Shown: positions 61,557 through 64,000 of the stretch, piece by piece
Position numbering within the stretch: the stretch's first letter is position 1
Layout of the letters: every line of letters starts with the position of its first letter
Origin: Mycolicibacter virginiensis
Lineage (GTDB): Bacteria > Actinomycetota > Actinomycetes > Mycobacteriales > Mycobacteriaceae
Direction: 5' to 3'
DNA length: 64,000 nt
Assembly (NCBI RefSeq): GCF_022374935.2
Contig: NZ_CP092430.2
Coordinates: forward strand, 558,001 to 622,000
Notes under the pieces: model-generated
Told to the model about the DNA's origin: nothing
What the model saw: only the letters and a program-made list of their open reading frames with translations
Databases searched by the model: none
Made by a program: the position numbers and the translations under genes

Positions 61557-62606
61557 TTACGGCCCTCCGAACGCCAGAACCGGATCCACGGCCACCGCGT
61601 GGCGTAGACCCGCCAGACTGGCCAGCAGGCCGATCCCCACCGCGGTCAGGACCAGCAGCGCAAACGACGACCCGGTCACCGCCACCAGCATCGGAAACAG
61701 CGGCCCGATCGACACCGCCAAGACGCCGCCGAGCACCGCCGCGGCCACCGCGACGACCACCGCCTGCAGGGCCAGCCCGGCCAGCACCATCCAGGTGGTG
61801 ACCCCCAGCGCCTTGAACACCGCGAAGTCGCGGGTGCGTTCCAGCGCAGACAGGTAGATCAGGGAGCCCACGATCAGCGCGGCGACCCCCCACAGCAGCA
61901 CCGACATGTACGACAGCGCCATCTGAGCACCGGCCAGCGGGCGAACCATGTCGTCGACTGCGGCGGTCCGGTCCACCACCCGGTAGCCCTTCGGCACGTG
62001 CGCGGGCGTGCCCCGCACGCCGATCGCGGAGACCACCGGTTGACCCGAATACATCAGACGTTGAGCGCCCGCCACGGTCAGGAAGCCGTTGGGTTGGCCG
62101 GCCAGCGTGGTCGACTTCCCCACCAGGCCGACGATCCGCAGCTTGTCCGCGCCCAGTTCGATCTCGTCCCCGACAGCGCGCTTGAGCGTGGTCGACATCG
62201 CGATCTCGTTGGGTTCGGTCGGCGCTCGGCCCTCGGTGAGTGGTGGCATCGCAGCCTTGGGCACGCCGTAGATATTCACGTTCAGCGGCGCCTTACCGTC
62301 CTGCAGGATGGTGTTGCCGTAGACCACCGGCAGCGCGGCGTCCACGCCGGAAATCCGGGCGACATCGCCGGCTTCGGCCTGCGGGAAACGCGACGAACCC
62401 ATGAACGGCCCTACCGCAGCCGTCTGGATCAGGTAGCCGTCGATGTTCAACGAATCGGCGACATGCTCCGCCTCGACGCGGAATCCGTGGGTCAGCCCAG
62501 CCAGCACCAGGGTCAGGGCGAACACCATCGCGGTGCCCACCGCGGCGACGATGAACCGGCGCAGTCGCCACTGCAGATCGCGAAACGCGGTGATTAACAT
62601 CCGCAC
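61557..62606 (-). CDS. FtsX-type ABC permease (Rv2563-like)
   Basis: 349 residues, the same length as Rv2563. One N-terminal helix (FIVAAVGTAMVFALTLVLA), an extracytoplasmic MacB-PCD domain about 40-225 (GYLIQTAAVGPFMGSS, VVYGNTIL) and three C-terminal helices (YMSVLLWGVAALIVGSLIYL, LALQAVVVAVAAAVLGG and SSFALLVLTAVGIGLLASL). It pairs with the downstream ATPase as an exporter of unknown substrate. In M. tuberculosis the two-gene unit is far from the hem region, so this is a different location. Confidence 0.92.
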   Translation of the reverse strand: MRMLITAFRDLQWRLRRFIVAAVGTAMVFALTLVLAGLTHGFRVEAEHVADSLNIDGYLIQTAAVGPFMGSSRFPQAEAGDVARISGVDAALPVVYGNTILQDGKAPLNVNIYGVPKAAMPPLTEGRAPTEPNEIAMSTTLKRAVGDEIELGADKLRIVGLVGKSTTLAGQPNGFLTVAGAQRLMYSGQPVVSAIGVRGTPAHVPKGYRVVDRTAAVDDMVRPLAGAQMALSYMSVLLWGVAALIVGSLIYLSALERTRDFAVFKALGVTTWMVLAGLALQAVVVAVAAAVLGGVLAVSIGPLFPMLVAVTGSSFALLVLTAVGIGLLASLAGLRHAVAVDPVLAFGGP

Positions 62607-62769
62607 GCGCGCATGTTATCGCAGCGTGCAGCTGTGATCGCCGTCGCGGCGGGGGGCCGGAAGTGCCTCCGCAAATCCGGAATGCCCGGTCAACCGCTAG
62701 TTTTTGGGCTACAAATACACACACGCCGCTTTCGTGCGCCCGGTGTACGCCCCAGGGAGGGGGTCGGTG

Positions 62770-64000
62770 ATGAATTACGCTGCCCTGCCACCGGAGATCA
62801 ACTCGTTGCGGATCTACACCGGACCGGGCTCCGCACCGATGCGAGCCGCCGCCGCCGCCTGGGGCGGACTCTCCGCCGAACTGCACTCTGCGGTCGCGTC
62901 GTACGAATCGGTGATCGCCGAGCTGACAGCCCAGGCCTGGCTGGGGCCGGCCTCCCAGGCACTGACGCGGGCGGCCGCGCTGTATGCGGCCTGGATGACC
63001 GCCACCGCAACCCAGATCGACCACACCACCGCACAGGCGAACGCGGCGGCGGCCGCCTATGAGGCGGCACACAGCGCGACGGTGCCGCCTTCGGTGGTGG
63101 CGGCCAACCGAACTCACCTGCTGCTGCTGATTGCCACCAATGTGTTGGGCACCAACACCGCGGCGATCGCGGCCAACGAGGCCGAATACGGCGAGATGTG
63201 GGCTCAGGACGCGGCCGCTATGTATGCCTACGCCGCGGGGTCGGCGGCCGCCACCGGCCTCACACCGTTCCAAGAACCGCCGCAGACCAGTAATCCCGCC
63301 GGACCGGCCAGTCAGGCCGCCTCGGTCGCGTCCGCCGAGGCCACCTCGTCGTCGTCGGACGTCCAGTCCCTGCTCAGCCAGCTGGCCTCGGGGATCTTCG
63401 GCTCGCCGAACAGCTCGCTGCTGCAGTCGGCGGCGGCCACGCTGCCCGGGATCGCGCAGGGCCCCGAGGACCTGCTCGTGTGGCCCAGCCTGTCCGATCT
63501 GTTGGGCGTCAGCGCGGTGTCGATGCTCTCGGTGGTGATGTCTGCTGGTGCTTGGGCGGCGGGGGACGCCAGTACCCGGGAGATCCTGGCCGAGCAGGAT
63601 CAGCTGCAGCTGGTGGAGTACGAGATCCTGCGCAACATCGACCTGTTCTCCCCGTTGACCCCCTCGCGGCCGATGGTGCCCGGGGTGTCGTCGATGTCGG
63701 CGGCAATGGGCGAGGCAATCACCGCCGGGAACCTGTCGGTGCCGATCAACTGGGCGGCCAACGCCCCGGAGATTCGAAGCCTGTCCTACTCCAAGCCGCT
63801 GGCCGGACCGGGCTTCGGCGGTGCGCCGCCGGCGTCGCTGGGCGCTGCCGGCACTGCGTTCAGCCAGATGGCGCTGGCGGGCATGGGCGGCAGTGCTCTG
63901 GCGGGCTCGGTCAGTCGCGGCCGCGGGGGCACCGATGCGGCATCGTCCGCGCAAGTGCAGATGCCGCAGCGCGCGGCGGGAGACGCGACGGCTGATTCGC
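62770..64000 (+). CDS. PPE-family protein (SVP subgroup), cut by the right edge
   Basis: Open from ATG 62770 to the window end, 410 complete codons visible. The N-terminus MNYAALPPEINSLRIYTGPG has the Pro-Pro-Glu at residues 7-9; the PPE helical domain runs to about 180 with the WxG turn AQAWLGPAS. A Ser/Ala-rich middle follows, then PLTPSRPMVPGVSS and SVPINWAANAPE, the SVPxxW signature near residues 320-335. PPE proteins are exported by ESX systems with a PE partner. No pe gene precedes it here, so the partner may lie to the right or elsewhere. A GTG directly before the ATG is an alternative start. Confidence 0.93.
   Translation, partial: MNYAALPPEINSLRIYTGPGSAPMRAAAAAWGGLSAELHSAVASYESVIAELTAQAWLGPASQALTRAAALYAAWMTATATQIDHTTAQANAAAAAYEAAHSATVPPSVVAANRTHLLLLIATNVLGTNTAAIAANEAEYGEMWAQDAAAMYAYAAGSAAATGLTPFQEPPQTSNPAGPASQAASVASAEATSSSSDVQSLLSQLASGIFGSPNSSLLQSAAATLPGIAQGPEDLLVWPSLSDLLGVSAVSMLSVVMSAGAWAAGDASTREILAEQDQLQLVEYEILRNIDLFSPLTPSRPMVPGVSSMSAAMGEAITAGNLSVPINWAANAPEIRSLSYSKPLAGPGFGGAPPASLGAAGTAFSQMALAGMGGSALAGSVSRGRGGTDAASSAQVQMPQRAAGDATADS

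Overview
The window is high-GC actinobacterial DNA from a Mycobacteriaceae genome. The evidence is a PPE protein, PGRS glycine-repeat proteins, the mycothiol gene mshA, senX3-regX3, and a gene order that follows the Mycobacterium tuberculosis stretch Rv0483 to Rv0513 over much of its length. The species cannot be named from the sequence alone. No rRNA, tRNA, CRISPR array, IS element or phage gene was found, and no gap between genes exceeds about 300 bases.

Layout. (1) 1-8.2 kb is a core block: end of an L,D-transpeptidase, an SDR, a ROK-family regulator, mshA, a YbjN-like gene, a cutinase-like gene where M. tuberculosis has Rv0488, gpmA, senX3 and regX3. A polycysteine leader ORF sits in front of the ROK-mshA genes. 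(2) 8.3-31.1 kb is an accessory block replacing the short Rv0492c-Rv0494 segment: a FAAL-PKS, an NRPS fused to two KASIII-type domains, an SDR, a large secreted PGRS-repeat protein without a PE domain, an amidase, a flavin oxidoreductase and an FtsX-type ABC exporter. (3) 31.1-48 kb returns to core order: Rv0495c-like, ppx1, Rv0497-0499-like, proC, an excisionase-type HTH protein, the 33-residue ribosomal protein bS22, Rv0501/Rv0502-like, Rv0504c-like, serB1-like, a glutaredoxin-like gene and hemA-hemC-hemD-hemB. cmaA2 and mmpS2-mmpL2, expected from the M. tuberculosis order, are absent. (4) 48-64 kb is accessory again: three paralogous secreted proteins (signal peptide, new N-terminal domain, PGRS repeat, GH5 glycosidase) with a LysR regulator among them, a copper-type P1B ATPase operon with a copper-repressor-like operator, an Asn-Pro repeat secreted protein, an esterase, an Rv2563/Rv2564-like ABC transporter and a PPE gene cut by the window edge.

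How the parts work together. The PKS and NRPS overlap by 4 nt and the SDR follows 5 nt later, so they probably form one assembly line. A fatty acid is activated as acyl-AMP, extended once and ketoreduced, then joined to an amino acid that the A-domain pocket predicts to be serine. There is no thioesterase. An intact KASIII domain (Cys1252, His1393, Asn1430) fused to a second KASIII fold lacking all three catalytic residues ends the line, which suggests release by carbon-carbon bond formation followed by SDR reduction. The three PGRS-GH5 proteins look like exported endoglycoceramidase-type enzymes carrying the PGRS surface repeat without the ESX-5 PE targeting domain.

A 45-47 bp repeat with GGCGGTTC/GAACCGCC ends occurs seven times at five intergenic loci, mostly directly after stop codons.
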